Positions 1 to 5,170 of a stretch of DNA of 5,170 nt are shown in pieces. Positions within the stretch are counted from its first letter, which is position 1; each line of letters starts with the position of its first letter. This DNA comes from Thermoleophilia bacterium (lineage in GTDB: Bacteria; Actinomycetota; Thermoleophilia; Miltoncostaeales; Miltoncostaeaceae). The position numbers and the translations under genes were made by a program. A model generated the notes under the pieces. The model did not search any database. It saw only the letters and a list, made by a program, of their open reading frames with translations, and was not told where the DNA came from. The stretch covers positions 1-5,170 of the forward strand of contig JADGPH010000192.1 of the NCBI GenBank assembly GCA_017882555.1, written 5' to 3'.

Positions 1-295
1 CAAAGGGCAGCTCGCGCAACGGGCGCGGCAGGCGTGCGGGATCGCTGTGATGCCCTGAGATCACTTGATGGGCCTTGACGACAAACCGGAACGCGTCGGG
101 GGTGCGCTCGGTCCAGTTGGCCACCGTGTTGATGGACGGCAGTGCGTAGAACGTGGCGTTGACCTCGACCATCGCAAATCGATCGGCGTAGTAGCGCAAG
201 CGCGCCGCCGCATCATTTTTGACCTCCGCCGGATACCAGCCGGCCTTGATGAACTCTGGGTCGGTCCACGACGCGGTGCCGACGAACACCGGCAT
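1..295 (-). CDS. DUF72 (YecE-like) family protein, N-terminal part, cut by window edge
   Basis: Translating the minus strand from the ATG at 295-293 gives 98 residues open to the window edge, beginning MPVFVGTASWTDPEF. The features match the N-terminus of DUF72 proteins: the G-T-A-S-W-T-D strand (residues 6-12), G-W-Y-P (19-22), L-R-Y-Y-A (33-37), V-E-V-N-A-T-F-Y-A-L-P (43-53), W-T-E-R-T-P (61-66) and F-R-F-V-V-K (69-74). The family has a TIM-barrel-like fold, is usually about 240-300 residues long, and has no well-established biochemical function; none is assigned here. Roughly the last 60% lies beyond position 1. The start ATG shares its A with the TGA stop of the upstream membrane gene (TGATG), and no good Shine-Dalgarno precedes it, so it is probably translated by coupling. 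Confidence in the family is high; confidence in the start is good because the first conserved strand begins a few residues in. Confidence 0.9.
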   Translation of the reverse strand, partial: MPVFVGTASWTDPEFIKAGWYPAEVKNDAAARLRYYADRFAMVEVNATFYALPSINTVANWTERTPDAFRFVVKAHQVISGHHSDPARLPRPLRELPF

Positions 296-810
296 CAGCT
301 CGTCGCACCCACCCGTGCCAGCACCATCAGCCGGCAACCGCGGGCACCACCCTCGCGGCGGACCACCACCACGCCCCGCCGGCGATCGATGCGATCCGCA
401 CAGAGCCCGCCGGCGCACACGCCAACCGCGATCGCAAAACACACCACGTCAACGCCCCGGATCGGAAGCCGCGCCGCCAACCAACTCATGAGCGCGCCGA
501 GCCCGAGCGCCCCAACAAGCAGGGGCCAGCTCGCGAGGAGACTGCCGCGGAATCCTCGCGCAGCGCCACCTCCCGCGGGCATGCCGAGATCCAGTTGCCG
601 GGTGCTCACCCAGCGCCATCCCACGACGACAAGCGCGACCACACAGGCAAGCGCACAACCGGCAGCCCAGACCGTGCCCGGCAGCGTGGTACCGAGTCCC
701 ACCCACGACGCCACAGAGATCCCCCAGATCACCATGTGCGCGACGCCGGTAGTGGCCGTGCGCAGCCACACCCCTGTGACCTCGTCGGATGTCTCGTGAC
801 CGCCCATCAC
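295..810 (-). CDS. Small four-helix membrane protein, unknown function
   Basis: I do not recognise this 171-residue protein. Hydrophobic stretches suggest four membrane helices at about residues 20-40, 46-67, 91-114 and 118-138. The loop between helices 2 and 3 (about 68-90) is polar and Gly/Ala-rich. The roughly 33-residue tail is strongly basic (DRIDRRR, then RREGGARGCR), so by the positive-inside rule it probably faces the cytoplasm. The start is either GTG at 810 or the adjacent ATG at 807. Neither has a convincing ribosome binding site, and the ATG is the more conventional choice. It lies 37 nt after the HD-GYP gene and its TGA overlaps the next ATG by one base (TGATG), so it is plausibly co-transcribed with both and coupled to the DUF72 gene. 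It is judged real because it fits the gap between two solid genes on the same strand and has a coherent membrane-protein pattern. Any link to c-di-GMP signalling is only positional. Confidence 0.72.
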   Translation of the reverse strand: MMGGHETSDEVTGVWLRTATTGVAHMVIWGISVASWVGLGTTLPGTVWAAGCALACVVALVVVGWRWVSTRQLDLGMPAGGGAARGFRGSLLASWPLLVGALGLGALMSWLAARLPIRGVDVVCFAIAVGVCAGGLCADRIDRRRGVVVVRREGGARGCRLMVLARVGATS

Positions 811-847
811 CAGCGAGCTTAGCGCGCACCCGAGTTGGGGCGACCGA

Positions 848-2836
848 TCAGTCGGGCGGGTTCAACCCCTCGCCAACCATCGATTCCGGCCCATCGCGAT
901 CGACGATCCGCAGCAGTGCGTGCACCACCGCAGGACAGAACTGTGTCCCTGCCGCGTCGCGGATCTCGCGCACGGCATCCCGAAACGGTATTGCCAACCG
1001 ATATGGGCGATCGTTGATCATGCAGTCCAGGGCGTTTGCGACCCCGATGATGCGGCTCTCAATCGGGATATCCTCACCGGCGAGGCCGGTGGGATACCCC
1101 GTGCCGTCAAATCGCTCGTGATGGAAACGCACGAACGTCCGGACATCCCCGAGCGCGGCCCCCGAGAGCATCCGGTATCCCATCTCGGGATGCTGGCGCA
1201 TCTCCTCCCACTCATCTGGCTCGAGGGGGCCGGGTCGGCTGATCAGCTCGTCGCTGACACCGATCTTGCCGACATCATGCAACACCGCCGCCAAGCGCAC
1301 CTCTTCGATCCGATCGACCGAGAACCCCAGCTCCTGGGCAAGCATCGCGCTGAGGTGTGCGACGTTCCCGGAATGTCCCCGAGTCGTCGGATGCCGATCA
1401 TCGACCGCGACCGCCACTCCGCCAATCGTGGTCAGCAGCGACTGGGTGGTCTGCTGGTCCCGAAGGTCCTGGTCGTCGATCATCGCGGCGACCTCCCGAT
1501 CGAACAAGAATGTTCGATCACCGCCGTGACGCCGGGCAAGGGTCAGTGCCGCCCGTGCAAACTGGGCCAGCTGATCGGCATTGCCAGCTTGGTCCGGGAA
1601 GCTCGCGACCCCAACCGATAGCCCGACGCCCACCGGAGTAAGCCCCCCCGCCACGCATTCCGCGCGTACGCGCTCGGCGATCCGAAAGGCGTCAAGCCCT
1701 CCAGAGGCCGGCAGAATGATCGCGAGTTCGTCATCGGCGATCCGGCACCCCACATCGGTGGCCCGCAGGCCCGGCACGATGTGCTCGACAAGATTCGCCA
1801 AGAACTGGTTTCCGGTCTCGTTGCCCGCGTCGCGTCGCAGCTGGGCCAATCCGTCGACACCCAACACGACCACCGACAACGCCTCGCGGCCACGAATCGC
1901 GCGATGTGTTTCCTGCTCCAGCCGGGTCGCGAAATAGCGATCGTTGAAGAACCGCGTCACCGGGTCCACCGTGGCCAATGCGGCGATCCGCCCGCGCATC
2001 GCCACCGCCCCGAGGGTGGCCATCGCGTGATCCGCCAGACTCTGCAGTGCCTCGAGATCCTCGGCGTCCATGCCCCCGACGTGCTTGGTCACCACGGCCA
2101 GGGTATTGGTCTGGCCGTCGTCGAATCGCATCGCCACCAACCCGATCCCGACAACTCCCAACTCACGCAGCGGAGATTCGGCGGGCAGTGCGCCTGCCCA
2201 CGGACGCCCCTGCACACACAAACGGTGCAACTCACAGGCAACCAGACCGGCGAGGGTCTGCTCGGCCAGCGGGTCAAGCCCCGTGCCCGCAAGCACGCGC
2301 CCCTCGTCCGAAGCTCCTGAGACGAGAATCGCTCCGACCCCACCGACGAGGGTGCAGCTCTCATCGACAAGCCGTGCCAGGCCCCGATCGGCGACGTCCA
2401 GATCGCGCACGGCGCGCACCGCACGAGCAAGGCGTCGAGCACGTCCGCGTTGGGCCACCGCACGACGTCCCAGCCGCTCCGACGCGAGCGCCTGCGCGAC
2501 TTGGGCCGCCAGAATATTGAGTACCGGTTCCGGCTCGCCGGCAACATCGTCCCCCCACAATCGGAGCGCGCCCATCCGCACCCCAGCCGCGATCAAACCG
2601 ACGACCTGTCGCGGTCCGTCGGCCGGTAGCTCACCGACCACCGCACAGGTCACGGGACCACCGGCGTCGTCGAGCACGATGACCTCGCCACCATCGGCAC
2701 CGGACATCTGGAGCGCCGCCGCGAGCGCGACCTCACAGAGCCGTGTGGGATTGCGCTCAGTCGCAATGACCTCGACCGCCGCAGAAAGGCGAGTCGTCGC
2801 CACATCATCGTCGTGCTGCCGCGCCCCAATGGTCAC
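848..2836 (-). CDS. GAF-GAF-degenerate GGDEF-HD-GYP cyclic-di-GMP signalling protein
   Basis: This is a predicted cytoplasmic sensor and c-di-GMP phosphodiesterase of 662 residues from GTG 2836 (numbering used here). The N-terminal 285 residues look like two GAF-type sensor domains (about 16-120 and 130-285). There is no signal peptide or membrane helix. A GGDEF-family domain follows (about 286-450). It keeps the D-P-V-T entry motif (291-294), but the signature is ADDEL (367-371) instead of GGDEF. The positions equivalent to PleD D327, N335 and D344 are G326, R334 and N343, so cyclase activity is unlikely. An RxxD motif (358-361) sits exactly five residues before the signature, as in the inhibitory c-di-GMP site. 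The C-terminal HD-GYP domain (about 462-650) has H488, the HDVGKIG block (520-526), HHERFDGTGYP (572-582) and a DRPYR block (609-613). N601 replaces the usual Asp of the V-A-D-x-x-D stretch. A GTG at 2929 would add 31 residues, but it lies in a hairpin and lacks an evident ribosome binding site. Confidence 0.93.
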   Translation of the reverse strand: MTIGARQHDDDVATTRLSAAVEVIATERNPTRLCEVALAAALQMSGADGGEVIVLDDAGGPVTCAVVGELPADGPRQVVGLIAAGVRMGALRLWGDDVAGEPEPVLNILAAQVAQALASERLGRRAVAQRGRARRLARAVRAVRDLDVADRGLARLVDESCTLVGGVGAILVSGASDEGRVLAGTGLDPLAEQTLAGLVACELHRLCVQGRPWAGALPAESPLRELGVVGIGLVAMRFDDGQTNTLAVVTKHVGGMDAEDLEALQSLADHAMATLGAVAMRGRIAALATVDPVTRFFNDRYFATRLEQETHRAIRGREALSVVVLGVDGLAQLRRDAGNETGNQFLANLVEHIVPGLRATDVGCRIADDELAIILPASGGLDAFRIAERVRAECVAGGLTPVGVGLSVGVASFPDQAGNADQLAQFARAALTLARRHGGDRTFLFDREVAAMIDDQDLRDQQTTQSLLTTIGGVAVAVDDRHPTTRGHSGNVAHLSAMLAQELGFSVDRIEEVRLAAVLHDVGKIGVSDELISRPGPLEPDEWEEMRQHPEMGYRMLSGAALGDVRTFVRFHHERFDGTGYPTGLAGEDIPIESRIIGVANALDCMINDRPYRLAIPFRDAVREIRDAAGTQFCPAVVHALLRIVDRDGPESMVGEGLNPPD
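1498..1519. repeat. Perfect 9-bp inverted repeat inside the GGDEF/HD-GYP gene
   Basis: GATCGAACA and TGTTCGATC are exact reverse complements separated by AGAA. The half-sites resemble the CGAAC/GTTCG arms of Gram-positive LexA boxes, but the gap between those arms is 6 nt rather than the usual 4. The site lies deep inside a coding region, in the linker between the GGDEF-like and HD-GYP domains, where it encodes D-R-T-F-L-F-D-R. The symmetry is seen directly; I assign no function. Confidence 0.4.
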
Positions 2837-2840
2837 ACGA

Positions 2841-2847
2841 CCTCCTT
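2841..2847 (-). promoter_or_regulatory. Strong ribosome binding site that sets the GGDEF/HD-GYP gene start
   Basis: On the minus strand AAGGAGG is followed by TCGT and then GTG at 2836-2834. This is a full match to the anti-Shine-Dalgarno sequence with a 4-nt spacer, slightly short but workable. No comparable site precedes the alternative in-frame starts (GTG 2929, ATG 2878, ATG 2872), so this site is the main reason for choosing the shorter protein. Confidence 0.8.
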
Positions 2848-2906
2848 GGCGTTCGTGGTTGCGTGTACCCATCGGCATGGGCCGGGACCAACTCAAGAGT
2901 CCTGCA

Positions 2907-2935
2907 CCGGAGGCGCCCGATCGGGGCACCTCCGG
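2907..2935 (-). terminator. Strong hairpin after trpB stop, possible terminator without U-tract
   Basis: The minus strand reads CCGGAGGTGCCC, a CGATC loop, then GGGCGCCTCCGG. The two arms pair along all 12 positions with a single G-U wobble. The hairpin begins 9 nt after the trpB TGA (2947-2945). No run of T follows (the next bases are TGCAGGACTCTTGAGT), so it is not a classical rho-independent terminator. Stem-only terminators or mRNA-stabilising hairpins are commonly proposed in GC-rich actinobacteria. It separates trpB from the signalling gene, whose ribosome binding site lies about 60 nt further on. It could terminate, attenuate or protect the upstream transcript's 3' end. The pairing is seen directly; the role is inferred. 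Confidence 0.55.
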
Positions 2936-2944
2936 AACGCCGGC

Positions 2945-4309
2945 TCACGCAGGCAACGCGGGCATCTGGGCAAGTTCTGCGGTCGCCCGATCCAACTCGA
3001 CCTGCGAGAACTCGGAGTCGACCATCTCGCCGGACAGGTACGTTTGGTATGCCGCCATGTCGAAGTTCCCGTGGCCGCACAGGTTGAACAGGATTGTCTT
3101 GGACACACCCTCCTCACGGGCGCGCTCGACCTCGTCGACGACCCCGCGAATGGCATGCGAGGCCTCCGGGGCCGGGATGATGCCCTCGGCGCGGCCGAAC
3201 AGCACCGCCTGTGCGAAGCAGTCCCGTTGCTGATATGCCCGCGCTTCCACCATGCCCGTATGGACCAAGTGCGACACCAGGGGTGCCATGCCGTGGTAGC
3301 GCAGACCACCCGAGTGAATCGACGGGGGGACGAACGAGTGTCCGAGCGAGTGCATTGGCAACAGCGGGGTCATCCCCGCGGTGTCGCCGAAGTCGTAGCC
3401 ATAGACACCCCGCGTGAGGCTCGGACAACTCGCGGGCTCCGCAGCGACGATCTTGATCTCGGCGCCGGCGAACTTCTGGGCGAGGAACGGGAAGGCAAGC
3501 CCGGCAAAGTTTGAGCCGCCGCCGACGCAGCCGACGACGACGTCGGGTTGGGCTCCCGCCATCTGCATTTGTTCGATCGCCTCCTGCCCCACCACGGTTT
3601 GATGCAACAGGACGTGGTTCAGCACGCTCCCAAGCGCGTAGTTCGTGTCGTCGCGCGTCGCGGCGTCCTCGACCGCCTCGGAGATCGCCATCCCGAGGCT
3701 GCCGGTGGAGTCCGGATGCTCAGCCAGAATCGCCCGTCCGGCATTTGTCTCCGCGGACGGACTGGCCACGCACTCGCCGCCCCATGTCTCGATCATCATG
3801 CGACGGTAGGGCTTGGCGTCGTAGCTGACCCGCACCATGTACACCTTGCACTCAAGGCCGAACAGCTGACACGCCAACGAGAGCGCCGAGCCCCATTGAC
3901 CGGCACCGGTTTCGGTGGCAATGCGACGGACACCGGCTTGGGCGTTGTAATAGGCCTGCGGCACCGAGGTATTCGGCTTGTGTGAACCCGCGGGACTCAC
4001 GCCCTCATACTTGTAGAAGATGCGGCAGTTGGTCCCGAGCGCGCGCTCGAAGTTCACGGCGCGATGCAGTGGGGTCGGGCGCCAGAGGGCGTAGACCTCA
4101 CGAACCGGGTCGGGAATCGTGATCCAGCGCTCTTGACTGACCTCTTGCATGATGAGTTCCATCGGAAAGATGGGGGTCATCATCTCCGGCAGCAACGGAC
4201 TCCCGTCCGGCGCCAGCGGCGGCGGCATCGGTACCGGGAGATCGGCAGCGATGTTGTACCAGCGCTGCGGAATCCGGTCTTCAGTCAGCAGAAAGCGGTG
4301 CTGCGGCAT
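2945..4309 (-). CDS. trpB: Tryptophan synthase beta chain, TrpB2 type (PLP-dependent)
   Basis: This complete 454-residue cytoplasmic enzyme is predicted to condense indole with L-serine to give L-tryptophan, using pyridoxal phosphate. The PLP-binding lysine is K111 in GSHKPN (108-113). The catalytic-loop motif is ETGAGQWG (133-140), with Trp where classical TrpB has His. The phosphate-binding loop is GGGSN (263-267). SGGLRYHG (333-340), EGIIPAPEASHA (375-386) and CGHG (411-414) complete the fold-type II pattern. The long N-terminal extension before the first P-T-P-L (78-81) and the overall length fit TrpB2 rather than the roughly 400-residue TrpB1 that pairs with TrpA. No trpA, trpC or trpF is visible. 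The start ATG is preceded by GAGGGG with a 5-nt spacer (4315-4320). It lies 87 nt after ccmH, so it may have its own promoter. TrpB2 enzymes are generally thought to work alone or in indole salvage; some related enzymes may deaminate serine or phosphoserine, which sequence alone cannot exclude. Confidence 0.95.
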   Translation of the reverse strand: MPQHRFLLTEDRIPQRWYNIAADLPVPMPPPLAPDGSPLLPEMMTPIFPMELIMQEVSQERWITIPDPVREVYALWRPTPLHRAVNFERALGTNCRIFYKYEGVSPAGSHKPNTSVPQAYYNAQAGVRRIATETGAGQWGSALSLACQLFGLECKVYMVRVSYDAKPYRRMMIETWGGECVASPSAETNAGRAILAEHPDSTGSLGMAISEAVEDAATRDDTNYALGSVLNHVLLHQTVVGQEAIEQMQMAGAQPDVVVGCVGGGSNFAGLAFPFLAQKFAGAEIKIVAAEPASCPSLTRGVYGYDFGDTAGMTPLLPMHSLGHSFVPPSIHSGGLRYHGMAPLVSHLVHTGMVEARAYQQRDCFAQAVLFGRAEGIIPAPEASHAIRGVVDEVERAREEGVSKTILFNLCGHGNFDMAAYQTYLSGEMVDSEFSQVELDRATAELAQMPALPA

Positions 4310-4396
4310 ACGGTCCCCTCTCGGCCATCGGCAACGTTGTCGGGAGTGTATTCCCCGCCACGAGACACGTGCGAGCCCCGCCAGGGTGACACACGC
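4310..4396 (-). promoter_or_regulatory. Intergenic leader of trpB with short direct repeats; possible operator or promoter
   Basis: This 87-nt gap between ccmH and trpB holds two copies of an 8-mer (CCCCGCCA on the plus strand, at 4353-4360 and 4376-4383) spaced 23 bp apart and flanking a CACGTG palindrome (4367-4372). Reading toward trpB, TACACT (4350-4345) could be a -10 element, but I see no acceptable -35 at 16-18 bp. GAGGGG at 4320-4315 is the likely ribosome binding site. I see no terminator hairpin for ccmH and no T-box or trp-leader-peptide pattern. An operator role is speculative. Confidence 0.25.
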
Positions 4397-4849
4397 CTAA
4401 TCTCCTCGGCGACGCAGTTCTTGCTCGAGGCGCGCGATCTCGTCAGGGCTCGCGCCAATCACGGTCGGTGAGGCGCGTCGTGACCGTCGCGCCCAGCCCC
4501 GGGTGATGAACGGAATCGCTCCCAGGCCCGCAATGATCAACACCGCGGGCACCACCCACACGATCAGATCAAACCCCGACTTGGGCGGCGTCGCGAGGAT
4601 GTCCCGACCAAACTGCTGGACCAGTGATTGCTCGATCTGACTGGCGGTCCACCCATCGGCGGCTTTTTGCTCGATGTACGCCTTGATCCGAAGCGCCGAG
4701 GGTGCATTTGAGACGTTGAGCGGCGTGTTGCAGGTTGGACACTTGAGCTGCTGCTCCAACGCGAGAATGTTGACGCTCGCGGCGGCGGGTACCGCCAGGG
4801 TGAGCGCCACCACCAGCGCACACACCGACGCGGCGATGCGGCGGATCAT
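4397..4849 (-). CDS. ccmH: Cytochrome c maturation protein CcmH (CcmH/CycL/NrfF family)
   Basis: This 150-residue membrane-anchored thiol oxidoreductase acts outside the cytoplasmic membrane. In the family, CcmH helps keep the CxxCH cysteines of apocytochrome c reduced for heme attachment. The protein has an N-terminal signal or anchor segment (about 1-24, ending PAAAS) and the redox motif CPTC (37-40) in L-K-C-P-T-C-N. A helical region follows (R-I-K-A-Y-I-E, 54-60; Q-I-E-Q-S-L, 71-76), then F-G-R-D-I-L-A-T-P-P-K (80-90). A membrane helix spans about 94-116, followed by a basic stop-transfer stretch and a short charged C-terminal helix. The motif differs from the proteobacterial L-R-C-x-x-C-Q-N form. 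There is no CcmI-like TPR extension, and the length is normal for a single-domain CcmH. The start ATG overlaps the TGA of the upstream thioredoxin-like gene (ATGA, 4849-4846), indicating coupled translation in a cytochrome c maturation operon. Confidence 0.93.
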   Translation of the reverse strand: MIRRIAASVCALVVALTLAVPAAASVNILALEQQLKCPTCNTPLNVSNAPSALRIKAYIEQKAADGWTASQIEQSLVQQFGRDILATPPKSGFDLIVWVVPAVLIIAGLGAIPFITRGWARRSRRASPTVIGASPDEIARLEQELRRRGD

Positions 4850-5170
4850 CCCGTGCTCGCCGGCTCGGCAATCACGCTATCGAGGACCACGAGAAAGCTG
4901 GCCACGTTCCCCGAAGATCCGGAGGACGACAGCGGGCCACGCAAGGCCGCTGCAATCCGTCCATTGCGATCGATGATGAAGCTCTCCGGCACCCCGGTCA
5001 CCCCGTACGGGCCCTCGATGCTGCCTTCCCCATCACGCACCGACGGATAGGTCAACCCGTAGCTCTGATGGAAGTTCAGCGCATCGCCGGTGAGATCTTT
5101 GACGTCAACTCCGAGAACGTAGACCCCTCGGGCGCGATAGCGATCCCAAATCGACTGCAGAATTGGCGCC
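4846..5170 (-). CDS. ccmG: Thioredoxin-like CcmG/ResA/DsbE family protein, C-terminal part, cut by window edge
   Basis: The frame is open from the window edge, giving 107 residues that end at TGA 4848-4846. Visible features are the helix and strand after the redox site (S-I-W-D-R-Y-R, then G-V-Y-V-L-G-V-D-V, visible residues 14-23), F-H-Q-S-Y-G-L-T-Y-P-S-V (33-44), and the cis-proline region Y-G-V-T-G-V-P-E-S-F-I-I-D (55-67) followed by R-N-G-R-I. This is the pattern of extracytoplasmic thioredoxin-like proteins of cytochrome c maturation, which reduce CcmH or apocytochrome disulfides. The CxxC active site and the N-terminal anchor lie beyond position 5170, so the redox motif cannot be confirmed. 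A TTG at 5055 is an internal codon, not the start, because conserved sequence continues upstream of it. The 4-base overlap with ccmH supports a role in the same pathway. ResA, CcmG or a generic redoxin remain alternative names. Confidence 0.88.
   Translation of the reverse strand, partial: APILQSIWDRYRARGVYVLGVDVKDLTGDALNFHQSYGLTYPSVRDGEGSIEGPYGVTGVPESFIIDRNGRIAAALRGPLSSSGSSGNVASFLVVLDSVIAEPASTG

Noticed and set aside
65..799. Long plus-strand open frame (244 codons) opposite the DUF72 and membrane-protein genes
   Set aside because: Its product is rich in Pro, Arg, Ser and Thr with no domain pattern, and it is antisense to a recognisable DUF72 sequence. It is a GC-driven shadow.
1498..1519. 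LexA/SOS box
   Set aside because: The arms CGAAC and GTTCG are separated by 6 rather than 4 nt, and the site is deep within a coding region, far from any start.
2837..2900. Promoter for the GGDEF/HD-GYP gene (TTGAGT with TACACG)
   Set aside because: The two hexamers are about 23 bp apart, too far for a standard sigma-70-type promoter, and neither is a strong match.
2070..3233. Long plus-strand open frame (387 codons)
   Set aside because: It is antisense to both the GAF/GGDEF/HD-GYP gene and the 3' end of trpB, is low-complexity Ser/Thr/Arg/Pro-rich, and crosses the intergenic hairpin. Both opposing genes are recognisable by motif.
2813..3514. Plus-strand open frames within 2813-4471
   Set aside because: They are complementary to trpB codons and show no recognisable motif or ribosome binding site. 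TrpB motifs on the minus strand explain the region.
4310..4396. Trp attenuator or T-box upstream of trpB
   Set aside because: The gap is only 87 nt, with no Trp-codon leader peptide, no antiterminator/terminator pair and no T-tract.
1..5170. CRISPR array, tRNA, insertion sequence or prophage signals
   Set aside because: I saw no regularly spaced repeats, tRNA-like cloverleaf, transposase motif, terminal repeats or phage genes. Intergenic gaps are all about 110 nt or shorter.

Overview
The window is a compact, GC-rich bacterial chromosome segment in which every gene I can support lies on the minus strand. Transcription therefore runs from high to low coordinates. The long plus-strand open frames look like GC-driven shadows. 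The GC-rich, GTG-using genes, the CcmH variant with a CPTC motif followed by a P-L-x-x-S-N stretch, the TrpB2-type tryptophan synthase and the DUF72 sequence together suggest an actinobacterium, possibly of the Thermoleophilia/Solirubrobacterales type. That assignment is inference from sequence style, not a database result.

Layout in transcription order: (1) 5170-4846, the C-terminal part of a thioredoxin-like CcmG/ResA protein, cut by the window edge; (2) 4849-4397, CcmH, overlapping gene 1 by ATGA; (3) an 87-nt gap, then 4309-2945, a complete TrpB2-type tryptophan synthase beta chain; (4) a 108-nt gap with a strong 12-bp hairpin just after the trpB stop; (5) 2836-848, a large GAF-GAF-degenerate GGDEF-HD-GYP protein with a clear ribosome binding site; (6) 810-295, a small four-helix membrane protein of unknown function; (7) 295-1, the N-terminal 98 residues of a DUF72 protein whose start overlaps the stop of gene 6 (TGATG) and which runs off the window.

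Functionally, genes 1 and 2 are the end of a cytochrome c maturation cluster (apocytochrome thiol reduction and heme ligation). TrpB2 makes tryptophan from indole and serine and has no trpA partner here. The GAF/GGDEF/HD-GYP protein is a cyclic-di-GMP signalling protein. Its cyclase half has lost its metal- and guanine-binding residues but keeps an RxxD inhibitory-site motif, while its HD-GYP half is mostly intact. This suggests a phosphodiesterase gated by GAF ligands and by c-di-GMP binding. The membrane protein and DUF72 gene appear translationally coupled.

I see no rRNA, tRNA, CRISPR array, insertion sequence or phage gene. The most interesting item is the selectively degenerate GGDEF domain; nothing here is clearly a wholly new system.
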